A DNA stretch of 40,941 bases, from assembly GCA_004347685.1 (NCBI GenBank), contig SLTJ01000015.1:1-40941 (forward strand). Direction: 5' to 3'. This document shows, piece after piece, positions 1-8,785 of this stretch. How positions within the stretch are numbered: position 1 is the first letter of the stretch; every line of letters starts with the position of its first letter. The stretch comes from Clostridia bacterium (GTDB taxonomy: Bacteria > Bacillota > DSM-521 > Neomoorellales > SLTJ01). The notes beneath the pieces are model-generated. The model searched no databases, was not told the origin of the DNA, and worked only from the letters and a program-made list of their open reading frames with translations. The translations under genes and the position numbers were made by a program.

Positions 1-109
1 ATTGGTGAGCATTTCCAGCCCTAAAAATGGCTAAGTAGGAAAGTCACGCTAGCTGAGGGCAGAAGGTTTTTTCACCCTGCGTTCAATCCGGGTGAGAGGG
101 GCAGTGCCG

Positions 110-1624
110 GTGAAGAAAGCTATCAAGGCCCTGGCCAGAGCCGCGGGGATGGCCGCTGCCATACCCTGCAGGCACCACCGCAAGAAGGCGGAGCGAGAGC
201 CGATGCTTCTCCAGGGAGTCATTGACGGCGTGGCGGAGGCCATCATGGTCATCGCTCTGGATTACCGGGTCGTCTTGATAAACCAGGCGGCCCGCGAGTT
301 TTACTCCTTGGCGCCCGGGGCTGCTGAGCCCCTGTTCTGCTACCGCCTCTCCCATCACCGATCCGCGCCGTGCCACGGGGTCGAGCACCCTTGCCCGCTT
401 GAGGAGGTGCGCCGTTTGGAGCATCCCGTGGTAGTAGTTCACGAGCACAAAACTTCCAGCGGGGTGGCCAGGTTCGTGGAGATCCAGGCCACGCCCTTAC
501 TAAGCCCGGAAGGCAATATAGTGGGGATCATTGAATCCTCGCGCGACGTTACTAAGCGCCGGCGGGCGGAAGAATGGCTGCGAAGGAATCTCGCTTTGGA
601 GCACGCCCTGCGTTTGGTGGATGCAACTCTGATCCAGGAGAAGGCAGTCGAAGATATGCTGGCTGCGGTCTGCGAAGGCGTAGCGCAAATGGGATACCGT
701 ATGTGCTGGGTGGGGCTGGCTCAACCCGACTACACGGTGCGCCCGGTGGCCAGTTGCGGCTTTGAGGCCGGTTACCTGGACACCATCCGGGTGCGGTGGG
801 ACGACACCCTAGAAGGGCGAGGCCCCGGGGGGCTGGCTATTCGCACGCGGGAAACCGTCCTCTGCCAGGATACGGCCCGGGATCCTGATTTCGCGCCCTG
901 GCGAGATGAGGCCCTGGCGCGGGGTTACAGGTCTGTAGCCGCTATCCCGCTGAGGGCCAACGGCGAGGTGCTCGGGATAGTAGCTGCCTATAGTGAGCGC
1001 CCGCAAGCCTTCGACTCCGACAGCCTCCGCTCCCTAGAGATTTTGGCACAGCACGCCACCCTGGCTTTGCTCACCGCCAGGAGGCGGGAGGCCTTCGAAA
1101 CCCAACTCGTACACCTGGCCACCCACGATCCACTCACTGACCTTTTTAACCGCCGCCGGCTGCTGGAAGAACTGGAGAAGGAGCTGGCCCACGCCCGCCG
1201 TTACGGAACCCACGGGGCACTGCTTTTCCTGGACGTAGACGATTTCAAGAGCGTCAACGATAGGTTTGGCCATCTGGTAGGGGACAAACTCCTTAAGGAC
1301 CTGGCGGTTCTCCTTTGCCAGCGGCTGCGGGATACGGATACCGTAGCCCGCCTTGGCGGCGATGAGTTTGCCATCATCCTGCCTCATACAGATGCACATC
1401 AGGCCCGGATAGTTGCCGAACACCTCTTGGAAGCGATCCGCCAATGTACCGTGGAGGTGGAAGGGCAAACTGCCGCAATTACCGTGAGCATCGGCATTGC
1501 CCTGTTTCCCCAGCACGGGACCACAGCGGATGCCCTCCTAGCCCACGCTGACCAGGCCATGTACCGGGCAAAGGGAGCCGGCCGCAGCCGTGTTTACTTG
1601 TATGCTTCAATATATCCCACATAG
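110..1624 (+). CDS. PAS-GAF-GGDEF diguanylate cyclase
   Basis: Predicted cytoplasmic diguanylate cyclase that makes cyclic di-GMP. From the chosen start it is 504 residues. A PAS domain occupies about residues 30-145, a GAF domain about 160-320 and a GGDEF domain about 340-500. The signature reads RLGGDEFAIIL, so the active-site loop is intact. An RDTD motif lies five residues before GGDEF and fits the RxxD inhibitory I-site, suggesting product feedback. No transmembrane segment is visible, so the signal should be cytoplasmic; PAS and GAF could bind a ligand, heme or flavin, but nothing decides which. GTG at 110 is preferred because AGAGGGG precedes it at good spacing; GTG at 92 or ATG at 203 are alternatives. 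It converges on the response regulator gene and has no EAL or HD-GYP partner in the window. Confidence 0.9.
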   Translation: MKKAIKALARAAGMAAAIPCRHHRKKAEREPMLLQGVIDGVAEAIMVIALDYRVVLINQAAREFYSLAPGAAEPLFCYRLSHHRSAPCHGVEHPCPLEEVRRLEHPVVVVHEHKTSSGVARFVEIQATPLLSPEGNIVGIIESSRDVTKRRRAEEWLRRNLALEHALRLVDATLIQEKAVEDMLAAVCEGVAQMGYRMCWVGLAQPDYTVRPVASCGFEAGYLDTIRVRWDDTLEGRGPGGLAIRTRETVLCQDTARDPDFAPWRDEALARGYRSVAAIPLRANGEVLGIVAAYSERPQAFDSDSLRSLEILAQHATLALLTARRREAFETQLVHLATHDPLTDLFNRRRLLEELEKELAHARRYGTHGALLFLDVDDFKSVNDRFGHLVGDKLLKDLAVLLCQRLRDTDTVARLGGDEFAIILPHTDAHQARIVAEHLLEAIRQCTVEVEGQTAAITVSIGIALFPQHGTTADALLAHADQAMYRAKGAGRSRVYLYASIYPT

Positions 1625-1660
1625 CCTGTCTCTATTTCTTAGTTATGGCTTTATAAACAT

Positions 1661-1690
1661 GTGGACGTGGCCGTGGCCGTGGCCGTGGCT
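1661..1690. repeat. Five tandem GTGGCC-type hexamers
   Basis: Five head-to-tail hexamers (GTGGAC, three GTGGCC, GTGGCT) sit between the convergent cyclase and response regulator genes. They could expand or contract by slippage. No coding role is visible, and the 132-base gap has no convincing T-tailed terminator. Confidence 0.7.
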
Positions 1691-1756
1691 TCACTACCTC
1701 TCTGTGGTGAGGCGAGAAATATCTGAGGGTAATAGCTAGCAGATTAGGCCTTACCT

Positions 1757-2533
1757 TTATCCCAGCCCATGTTCGCGGGCATAGCGTACCAGGTCGGAAC
1801 GCCGCTTGAGGCCGGTTTTTTCCCGGATATGGGCCTTGTGGGTTTCTACGGTCTTAATGCTGATGAACAGGGTGGCGGCGATTTCTTGGTTGCTGAGGCC
1901 CCGGGCCACGAGCCTGAGCACTTCCTTTTCCCTCTCGCTTAGGGGTGCTTCTTCGCTTCCCTTTGGTCCCCGAATGGTTTGGGCTGGGGAATGGTGCAGG
2001 GCCTGTTTTACCAAGTAACGGGTCAGGGAAGGGTCAACATATGCCTTTCCCTGGCTCACCGCAGTTATGGCGGTGAGGAGTTCCGCATCGGCCGCCTTTT
2101 TCAGGACGTACCCGTCGCATCCCGCGGCCAGGGCCTGGCGCAGGTAGCCCTCGTCGTCGTACATGGTTAAGACCAGGATCTTGCTCCGGGGGCTGCTTTC
2201 TTTGATGGCGCAAATCAAGTCCAGGCTGCTCCCGTCTTCGAGATGAATGTCAAGAATAACTATGTCGGGTTGCAGGGCGCGGACTTGAGCTAAAGCTTCC
2301 TGCCTGGTGGCTGCCTCTCCGACTACCTGGATGTTTTCCGCCTTTTCTAGCAAAAGGCGCAGGCCACTGCGCAGCAGGGTATGGTCATCGGCCACTAGCA
2401 CGCGCAAGGCAGCGGCAGGGGCTGTCCCGGCCGGTGCCGGCCCCGAGGGTCCCGTGGCCTGGCCATCTTGGGCGGGAGGTGGTTGTGCCGGCCTGTGGCT
2501 GTGCCCTTCTGCATCAATGCATTCCGGGGCCAT
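1757..2533 (-). CDS. NarL/LuxR-family response regulator
   Basis: DNA-binding response regulator of 258 residues. A Pro/Ala-rich N-terminal extension of about 42 residues precedes a receiver domain (acidic pair D49-D50, phosphoacceptor D95 in VILDIHLEDG). A LuxR-type helix-turn-helix follows at about 190-250 (LSEREKEVLRLVARGLSNQE). The start has a clear GGAGG seven bases upstream. It lies 156 bases downstream of the histidine kinase on the same strand and is probably its partner. NarL-type regulators bind paired heptamers, and a perfect 7-2-7 palindrome is present upstream of the divergent molybdoenzyme operon, its likely target. The unusual N-terminal extension may be disordered; a start nearer the receiver domain cannot be excluded. 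Confidence 0.9.
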   Translation of the reverse strand: MAPECIDAEGHSHRPAQPPPAQDGQATGPSGPAPAGTAPAAALRVLVADDHTLLRSGLRLLLEKAENIQVVGEAATRQEALAQVRALQPDIVILDIHLEDGSSLDLICAIKESSPRSKILVLTMYDDEGYLRQALAAGCDGYVLKKAADAELLTAITAVSQGKAYVDPSLTRYLVKQALHHSPAQTIRGPKGSEEAPLSEREKEVLRLVARGLSNQEIAATLFISIKTVETHKAHIREKTGLKRRSDLVRYAREHGLG

Positions 2534-2689
2534 GCTTATTCCTCCATTCTATCCTCGAGATTGATTTGCCGAGGGACTTCCAGTCCACGGGTCAGGTAAT
2601 GCGACCCATCATAACGCCACCGTTTAGCAGCACTCATAGCCATCCGGTTAACTATTCTACCTCTACTCTCTAACCTCCGACCTCCAATT

Positions 2690-4105
2690 TTACGCTAGGG
2701 GCACGCGCAGGTAGACGGTGGTTCCTGCCCCGGGAGCTGATTCGATTTGCAGGGTCCCGCCCACCAGCTCGGCCCGTTCCTGCATGCCCGCCAGCCCCAG
2801 GGCCGCGTCCGGGCCCGCCTCCACGGTTCGTTCCACCTCAAACCCTATCCCGTCATCCTCAATAATGGCCAGCAACTGGTCCTCCCTTTTTTCCAGCACC
2901 ACGCTGATGTTTTCGGCCCGGGCGTGGCGGGCTGCGTTATTTAAGGCTTCCTGGATAATACGGTAGGCGATTATCTCAATTTCACCCGGCAGGCGGCCGT
3001 CCAGCCCGGATATGTGCCACCCGATCTCTTTCCCCCATTGGCGGGAACAATCCTGGACGTAACGTTCCACTGCCGCTCCCAGGCCCAGGTCGTCCAGGGC
3101 ACTGGGGCGGAGGCGATAGGAGAGGGCCTTTATTTCCTCCATGGCCCGGTAGGCGGTGGCCTTCAGCGCAGCTATCCGGCGCGCCGCTTCCTCTGACTCA
3201 GAGCCGGTAGCCAGAGAACTTAACCCCAGGTTTAGGGTGGTGAGGGCCTGGGCCGTCTGGTCGTGGAGTTCCCGGGCCACCCGCTTGCGTTCTTCCTCCT
3301 GGGCCGTAATTACCTTTTGCAGCAGGTGGGTGCGGACTTCGGCCAGGCGCTGTTTTTCCGCATCGGCCTGCTGGAGGCTGTCCAGCATGGAGTTAAAGGC
3401 CGCCCCCAGGCGGCCGAATTCGTCCCGCAGCCAGTCCAGGGGCACGCGCCAGTGGAGCTCACCGCCGGCGATCTTTTCTGTAGCCAGCACCAGTTCCTGC
3501 AGGGGCCGGGTGAGCATGTTGGCCAGGGCATAGGCCATACTCACTCCCAGGGCCGAGACAAGCAACGTTATCAGCCACAGGCGGCGCTTCAGGGAGGCCA
3601 CAGCGTGATCCAACCTGGCCTCTGAGAGTCCCAGGTGCAGGACACCGCCGTCACCCTCCAGGATCGGATATGCGATGTCGTGGATTATCCCTTCCTCGCT
3701 GCGAAAGGTCCTTAAGCTGTAAGGCTGCCCTGGAGACCAGGGGTTAAATGAAAGGAGCCCTTTAGGCAGGCCATCAGCAAAGGTATCTACCAGGAGCCTT
3801 CCCCGGGCGTCGGTTACGAATACGTATCGCAGGTCCTCGTTATTTTTCTTCGCATCAGCTATCAGCTCATGCAGGGCATAAATGTTGGCGGTCAAGATCA
3901 GACCCTCGCTGCGCGCCGCCACGTAGGCGGCCAGGGAATAACCACCACTAATGAGGTTGGCCCGCATGGTCCCGGCATAGATAGCCTGCGCCTGCCAGAT
4001 CAGGCAACTGGCCAGAAGGAACACCAGGGCCAGGGCTATGCCCATGATTTTCGCCTTCACGCCCGCCAGGTTAAACAGAAGCCTTAGCCATTGCCGCCGC
4101 TTCAT
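2690..4105 (-). CDS. Membrane sensor histidine kinase (HAMP, HisKA_3)
   Basis: Sensor kinase of 471 residues in the NarX/DegS class. Transmembrane helices at about 19-42 and 176-198 flank an extracytoplasmic sensor region of about 130 residues. HAMP follows at about 198-250, then a HisKA_3 dimerisation domain with phosphoacceptor H281 in ARELHDQTAQALT. The HATPase_c domain shows NAARHARAE, DDGIGF and GLAGMQERAELVGG. The start codon overlaps the stop of the upstream PhnD-like lipoprotein gene by four bases (ATGA), so the two are translationally coupled. This supports a three-part system in which the lipoprotein binds ligand and touches the kinase sensor domain. The partner regulator is the next gene downstream. 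Confidence 0.92.
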   Translation of the reverse strand: MKRRQWLRLLFNLAGVKAKIMGIALALVFLLASCLIWQAQAIYAGTMRANLISGGYSLAAYVAARSEGLILTANIYALHELIADAKKNNEDLRYVFVTDARGRLLVDTFADGLPKGLLSFNPWSPGQPYSLRTFRSEEGIIHDIAYPILEGDGGVLHLGLSEARLDHAVASLKRRLWLITLLVSALGVSMAYALANMLTRPLQELVLATEKIAGGELHWRVPLDWLRDEFGRLGAAFNSMLDSLQQADAEKQRLAEVRTHLLQKVITAQEEERKRVARELHDQTAQALTTLNLGLSSLATGSESEEAARRIAALKATAYRAMEEIKALSYRLRPSALDDLGLGAAVERYVQDCSRQWGKEIGWHISGLDGRLPGEIEIIAYRIIQEALNNAARHARAENISVVLEKREDQLLAIIEDDGIGFEVERTVEAGPDAALGLAGMQERAELVGGTLQIESAPGAGTTVYLRVPLA

Positions 4106-5046
4106 TTTCCCACCAACATTCCTAAGGCCCGCACCGAAGCGTAATCATCGTCGGTAGCCGGCTGGTACCGGTCAATACCCATATTTTGCAGGATCGCCTT
4201 TCCCCGGCTGTTTTCGTGCAGGGTGAGGAAGAAATCGCGCAGCCGGGTTTCCAAGGCTTCATTCAGTCCAGGCCGCACAATTACCGGTGGGGCGGAAAAG
4301 TCGGGGGAATGCTGGATGACGCGTATGTGGCGTTGCAGCTCCGGGTCCCGAGCCATCATTTCGTCCAGAACCTGGCTTTCTACCGAGGCCCCGTCCACAA
4401 TGCCGTCGCGCACGGCCCGGACCGAATTATCGTGGCTGTAGGTGAAGATGTGGGAGGCGAAGAAATCTTCCGGCCGGGTTTCTTGCAGTTTGAGCAGGGT
4501 CAGGGGGTAGAGGTAGCCGGTGGTAGACAGGGGGTCGGTAAAGGCAAAGCGCTTCCCCTTAAAGTCGCTGAAATCATTAACGCCGCTATCCTTCCGGGTG
4601 ATGATGTAGGCCTGATACGTGGTAGCCCCGTCTATTTCAGGAACAGCTAGGAGCCTGGCCCCGAATTCGTCGTGGGCGCGCACATAGGCATAGGTGCACA
4701 CAAAGGCCAGGTCCACGGCGCCGGTGCGCAGCAGTTCGTTGGTTTCAGCATAGGTGTTGCGTTGCACCATCTCCACCGGCTGCCCCAGGTATTCCGCAAG
4801 GAAATCCAGGAGTTCCTTGTAGTAGCGCAAGCTTTCCCTGGTTGAGGTCATGGAGGCCACCGATACCCGCAGCGGCTCGACCCCGGTGTGTCTACTGTCC
4901 GGCGAAACAGTTGCGGCCTCGCGCTCATGAAAGGAGATAAAGGGCAGTTGCTCACCATTAGCGCGGCACCCGGAAAGGAGCAAAGACCAGCCAAGGGCGC
5001 CCAGGCTAAGGAAGATCCAGCATAGATGTTTTCTCCCTTTTATCAC
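4102..5046 (-). CDS. PhnD-like substrate-binding lipoprotein (sensor component)
   Basis: Extracytoplasmic solute-binding lipoprotein of 314 residues, PhnD family (phosphate/phosphite/phosphonate-binding type). A signal peptide ends in a lipobox LLSGC with lipidated C27. The binding fold begins near VEPLRVSVASMTSTRE and includes DLAFVCTYAYVRAHDEFG (C117) and FAFTDPLSTTGYLYP. No ABC permease or ATPase is nearby. Coupling to a histidine kinase suggests sensing rather than transport, as known for AioX/ArrX (arsenic oxyanions) and the PhnD-like domain of TtrS (tetrathionate). The ligand is not determined; C117 is shared by many PhnD-like proteins, so it does not prove arsenite binding. GTG at 5046 is preferred because AAGGGGGA lies seven bases upstream; TTG at 5049 is adjacent. 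Confidence 0.88.
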   Translation of the reverse strand: MIKGRKHLCWIFLSLGALGWSLLLSGCRANGEQLPFISFHEREAATVSPDSRHTGVEPLRVSVASMTSTRESLRYYKELLDFLAEYLGQPVEMVQRNTYAETNELLRTGAVDLAFVCTYAYVRAHDEFGARLLAVPEIDGATTYQAYIITRKDSGVNDFSDFKGKRFAFTDPLSTTGYLYPLTLLKLQETRPEDFFASHIFTYSHDNSVRAVRDGIVDGASVESQVLDEMMARDPELQRHIRVIQHSPDFSAPPVIVRPGLNEALETRLRDFFLTLHENSRGKAILQNMGIDRYQPATDDDYASVRALGMLVGK

Positions 5047-5475
5047 CAATTCGTCCCCCTTCGGCCAGGTCTGTAAGCAGATTTCGCTTCTTGCGACCAG
5101 TTTCCTTCTTGCACCCTCAAAATGGGGTTCAATGCTCGTGGGAACTGGTTCGAGTCCCTAGGTTGAAATCCAGGCCCCCGCCCTCGCTGTTTTCATCTTT
5201 CTGTTGGTGTCGTCTCAGTGGCATGAAGGCTTTCTTCGGAATTCGGGGTACATGGCCGCGAAGCACAGAAGCTTGGGTAAAAGGCGGCGTTAAGCATAGC
5301 CTGTTTCTTGCTAGCTCAGGGTTTTTCCCTGATATCAGGGATTTACCAGTAAGGGCGAGTGTCCTAAAAATCCTGGCTTCTAACGGATGTTTTTGGCCCC
5401 AGAAATCCTCTAGGCTAGAAGGTGAAATACTCGCTGTAAATTTTGTTACACAAGGAACATACAGGAGGGAAGAAC
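5047..5475. other. Divergent control region, 429 bases without a gene
   Basis: This gap separates the divergent sensor and molybdoenzyme operons and must hold promoters for both. An open frame across it on the plus strand resembles nothing and has atypical composition, so it is not called. The clear elements are the palindrome at 5326-5341 and the Shine-Dalgarno AGGAGGG at 5463-5469. A possible weak promoter (TTGGCC, 17 bases, TAGAAG) lies around 5394-5422, but I do not rely on it. Confidence 0.6.
5326..5341. promoter_or_regulatory. Perfect 7-2-7 palindrome, candidate NarL-type operator
   Basis: TCCCTGATATCAGGGA is a perfect 16-base palindrome that can be read as inverted heptamers TCCCTGA and TCAGGGA separated by two bases. 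NarL-family regulators typically bind inverted heptamers in this 7-2-7 spacing. It lies about 135 bases before the molybdoenzyme start, and a NarL-type regulator is encoded next door. The sequence is not the E. coli NarL consensus, so the link is inference. Confidence 0.5.
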
Positions 5476-8028
5476 ATGAGGGTATCCCGACGCACCTTCG
5501 TTAAGGGTTCGGCAGCGGCGGTCGGTGGCCTGGCCTTGAGCCAGTACCTCAACGGCTTTGAGCTCCTGAAGCCACGCGGAGCCCAGGCCGCGCCTGCGGT
5601 GGCCGAGGACTGGTTTCCCAGCGCCTGCTGGATCGGCAAGCAGGATTGTGGTCTTTTGGCCCGGCGCATCAACGGCCGGGTGGTGAAGCTCGAAGGCCAC
5701 CCTGACGACCCGAGAAACCGCGGCCGGCTGTGCCCCAAGGGCCAAGCCCAGATTATGGCCCTTTACGACTACAACCGGGCAAAAACCCCCCTCATCCGGA
5801 CCAACGAAAAAGGGATAGCGGGTAAATGGCGTCCCGCCTCCTGGGATGAAGCCCTAGCCCTGGCCGGCGAAAAGATCAAAGAAGCGCGGGCCAGAAATCC
5901 GGAGCTGGTGGCCTGGCAGAAGGGAAGGAGCAAGGCCGGAAGCTTTTACGACGAGGCCTTTGTCAAGGCCGCCGGCGCCCTCAAGCTCCACCACGGCGCC
6001 TTCTGTTCTGACGCCGGGTACCGGGCGGGGGAGTATACCGTGGGTCCCAGCGGCGTTCTCCACCCCGATTTCCGCCACACTAAGTACGTGCTGGCCTGGG
6101 GCTGGAACATCACCAATTCCGGGGGAAATAAGCTCTGCTGGATTACCTATCCCAGGGAGCTAATTATGGCCAAGGAGCGGGGCATGAAGGTGGTGGCCAT
6201 TGACCCGCGGTTGCGGGGAGCCGGGCCCTTTGCCGACGAGTGGCTGCCCATCAGGCCGGGCACTGATCTCGCCCTGGCTCTCGCCCTGGCCAACGCCCTG
6301 GTGGGCGAAGATCGCATTGACCGGGAGTTCCTCAAGAAATACACTAACGCCCCCTTCCTGGTCAAAGACGACGGTTTCTTCCTCAGGATTGACGGTAAGG
6401 AGCAGGTTTGGGACGCCGCTTCGGGATCGGCCAAACCGTTTGACGCCGCCGGTATAGATCCGGCCCTGGAAGGCGAATTTACCGTTGGAGAGGCAAAGGT
6501 CAAGACGGCCTTCCAGGTGTTCCGCGAGCACCTCGCCCAGTATACTCCGGAGTGGGCCGCCGGGGTGTGCGGCGTGCCGGCGGAAAAGATACGGAAGGTG
6601 GCCAGGGAACTGGGCGAAAACGCGGCCATCGGCCAGACCATCGTTGTAGATGGGGTGGAGCTCCCCTACCGGCCGGTAGCCATCCACGCCTATCATGTGT
6701 CCCAGCAGGAACTCGGCTTCCAGGCGGTGCGAGCCATGATCCTGCTCATGATGCTCCTGGGCGCCGTGGAGGCCGTGGGCGGCCAGCGGGTAGACTTTAC
6801 CTGGAAACCGCATGAAAACTTTGAGAAGCTGGACCAGGCCAAGGTCAAGGATCCACCCTACAACATTTACCTGAAGGACAGCAAGTTCTACCCCATTAAC
6901 AGCAATAACTCCTCGGTGGCGGCCAGGGTGATGCTGGAGCCGGAAAAATACGGCGTAACTACCATCCCCGAAGTGCTGATCATCCATATGACCAACCCGC
7001 TATTGGCTTTTGGGGATCAGGAGGCCCTTATCAAGGCCTATAAGAAGTTTAAGTTCGTGGTGGCCATTGACACCTGGCTTAGCGAGACGGCAGACTACTT
7101 TGCCGATGTCGTGCTGCCGGCAGCCGCCATGGAGAAGTACGAGGGCCCGATCGGGTTAGCCACCGGGTATGAAGATGGGAAAGCCCTTCGGTTGCCGCTT
7201 ATGGAGCCCTTGTTCCAGTCCAAGGGCGAAATAGACATTTATCTGGACCTCTGCGAGAAGGCCGGGATTCTGTACGGTAAAGATGGTTACCTTGACCAGC
7301 TCAACAAGGCCCTAAAGCTCAAGGATGAATACAAGCTGGACGCAAATACCCGACCAGCAGTGCGGGATATCTTCGACCGTTGGGCCAAGTCCGAGGGCTT
7401 TGCCGAGGGCATTCGCTATTTCGAGGAAAAAGGGGTAAAGGTGAGCCAGGTCCCGGCAAGCAAGCGCTACGGCCTGGCGGCAAGCCCGCCCTTCAGCGGC
7501 AAGCGCCTGCGCCTCTACGGGGAATCCCTGTTGCGACTGCAGGAGGAAATGAAGGGGAAAAAGGTGGAGCAGATATACTGGCAAGATTACACGCCGCTGC
7601 CGGTATGGCGGAAACCCACCATGGACCTGTCCGGGCCCGAGTATGACCTTTACCTGATCAGCTTTAAGAAAATCGAGTACAAGCAATCCAGGGCGCACGT
7701 TCCGCTCTTGATTGAGCTGGCTCCGGAGCAGTATGTGGAGATCAACCCCCAGGCGGCCGGGGCCAGGGGCATCAAGGATGGCGAGGAAGTCTACGTGGAA
7801 TCCCACAATGCCGTCACTGGGGAGACCAGGAGGGTTAGGGTCAAGGCCAGGTACGTGGAAGGTATCAGGCCGGACACCGTTGGACTCTCTCACCATTACG
7901 GGCTGTGGACTAACCCCTGGGCCAAGGATCGCGGTCCGACTCCCAATACGCTCTTCTTCAGCACCGCAGGATATGTAACCAATACTGCCGATCAGTCCTT
8001 CCATGTGAAGGTACGGGTTTACAAGTAG
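5476..8028 (+). CDS. Tat-exported molybdopterin oxidoreductase, catalytic subunit
   Basis: Catalytic subunit of a DMSO-reductase-superfamily enzyme, 850 residues, nearest in layout to the ArrA/TtrA/PsrA group. The N-terminus has a twin-arginine signal (SRRTFVKG) and an AQA-type cleavage region, so it acts outside the membrane. The N-terminal Fe-S motif is C51-x2-G54-x3-C58-x27-C86: spacing matches CxxCxxxCx27C but the second cysteine is glycine. A likely molybdenum ligand is C177 in HGAFCSDAGYRAG, with histidine four residues before it. The C-terminal molybdopterin dinucleotide-binding domain is present (about 720-850). ATG at 5476 follows AGGAGGG at ideal spacing; the upstream TTG at 5443 is rejected because it would displace the Tat signal. 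Seventeen bases precede the Fe-S subunit gene. The substrate (arsenic, sulfur, selenium or other oxyanion) is not resolved. Confidence 0.9.
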   Translation: MRVSRRTFVKGSAAAVGGLALSQYLNGFELLKPRGAQAAPAVAEDWFPSACWIGKQDCGLLARRINGRVVKLEGHPDDPRNRGRLCPKGQAQIMALYDYNRAKTPLIRTNEKGIAGKWRPASWDEALALAGEKIKEARARNPELVAWQKGRSKAGSFYDEAFVKAAGALKLHHGAFCSDAGYRAGEYTVGPSGVLHPDFRHTKYVLAWGWNITNSGGNKLCWITYPRELIMAKERGMKVVAIDPRLRGAGPFADEWLPIRPGTDLALALALANALVGEDRIDREFLKKYTNAPFLVKDDGFFLRIDGKEQVWDAASGSAKPFDAAGIDPALEGEFTVGEAKVKTAFQVFREHLAQYTPEWAAGVCGVPAEKIRKVARELGENAAIGQTIVVDGVELPYRPVAIHAYHVSQQELGFQAVRAMILLMMLLGAVEAVGGQRVDFTWKPHENFEKLDQAKVKDPPYNIYLKDSKFYPINSNNSSVAARVMLEPEKYGVTTIPEVLIIHMTNPLLAFGDQEALIKAYKKFKFVVAIDTWLSETADYFADVVLPAAAMEKYEGPIGLATGYEDGKALRLPLMEPLFQSKGEIDIYLDLCEKAGILYGKDGYLDQLNKALKLKDEYKLDANTRPAVRDIFDRWAKSEGFAEGIRYFEEKGVKVSQVPASKRYGLAASPPFSGKRLRLYGESLLRLQEEMKGKKVEQIYWQDYTPLPVWRKPTMDLSGPEYDLYLISFKKIEYKQSRAHVPLLIELAPEQYVEINPQAAGARGIKDGEEVYVESHNAVTGETRRVRVKARYVEGIRPDTVGLSHHYGLWTNPWAKDRGPTPNTLFFSTAGYVTNTADQSFHVKVRVYK

Positions 8029-8044
8029 GAGGTGAGGTTAAACC

Positions 8045-8785
8045 ATGGCCAGGTACGGAATGGTTATTGACTTGGATCGCTGCATGGGGTGTCGGGCATG
8101 TATGGAGGCCTGCAAGATAGAGAATAACACGCCCCAAGGCATCTTCTGGATGCGGGTGTTCCGCTTTGAAGAGGGGGAGTATCCTGACGTCAGGTACAGG
8201 TTTTTGCCCCGCCCCTGCATGCACTGCGATAATCCCCCCTGCACCAAGGTATGCCCCACAGGGGCCCGCTACAAGCGGGAAGACGGCCTAGTGGCCACAG
8301 ACTGGGAGAAATGTATCGGTACCAGGTATTGCCACGCGGCCTGCCCTTATGGGGCCAACTATTTCAATTGGAAGGAACCGCAAAAAAACTACTATCTGGA
8401 CTGGTCAGCGGCGCCTGAGCTGGCGTCTGTAACCGGGGGCATGGTGCCTCCTTATAAGAATCCGGATCTGGAGGTGCCGTACGGGAAGGAAGGGCGGCGG
8501 ATCGCCGGCGGCGGCCACCGGTTGCGGGTGATTGAAAAGTGCACCTTCTGCGTGCACCGGGTAGAGAAAGGAATCCTGCCTGCCTGCGCGGCCAACTGCC
8601 CGGTCGCGGCCATCCACTTTGGCGACCTGGACGATCCGGAGAGTGAGGTTGCTAAGCTCTTGCGCGAGAGGAATCCACTCCGGCTTCGCGAGGAGTTCGG
8701 CACCAGCCCGAAGGTCTATTACCTGAGCAAATCTGGCCCGCCGACGGCCAAATCCCGCGAGATCGAAAAGGTGGGAGCGCGATGA
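8045..8785 (+). CDS. Four-cluster Fe-S electron-transfer subunit (NrfC/PsrB/TtrB type)
   Basis: Electron-transfer subunit of 246 residues that should pair with the upstream molybdoenzyme and be carried across the membrane with it, since it has no signal peptide of its own. Cysteine groups in order: CMGCRACMEAC (13-23), CMHCDNPPCTKVC (58-70), CIGTRYCHAAC (about 89-99) and a split group CTFC plus CAANC near 175-195. Threonine replaces the second cysteine of the third group, a known variant (CIGTRYC) in this family. AGGAGGTGAGG lies before the ATG. Its stop overlaps the start of the next gene (ATGA), indicating translational coupling to the cytochrome fusion. Confidence 0.92.
   Translation: MARYGMVIDLDRCMGCRACMEACKIENNTPQGIFWMRVFRFEEGEYPDVRYRFLPRPCMHCDNPPCTKVCPTGARYKREDGLVATDWEKCIGTRYCHAACPYGANYFNWKEPQKNYYLDWSAAPELASVTGGMVPPYKNPDLEVPYGKEGRRIAGGGHRLRVIEKCTFCVHRVEKGILPACAANCPVAAIHFGDLDDPESEVAKLLRERNPLRLREEFGTSPKVYYLSKSGPPTAKSREIEKVGAR

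Noticed and set aside
1-91. Possible riboswitch upstream of the diguanylate cyclase
   Set aside because: Only 91 bases are available and they do not match the conserved core of either cyclic di-GMP riboswitch class.
1691-1715. Possible terminator (CACTAC...GTGGTG) between convergent genes
   Set aside because: The stem depends on G-U pairs and has no T-run on either strand.
5147-5157. GGTTCGAGTCC resembling a tRNA T-loop
   Set aside because: The flanks do not pair into a T-stem and no acceptor, D or anticodon arms are found.
5091-5504. Open frame of 137 codons in the divergent control region
   Set aside because: It runs over the control palindrome and into the molybdoenzyme start, has no ribosome site and no recognisable motif.
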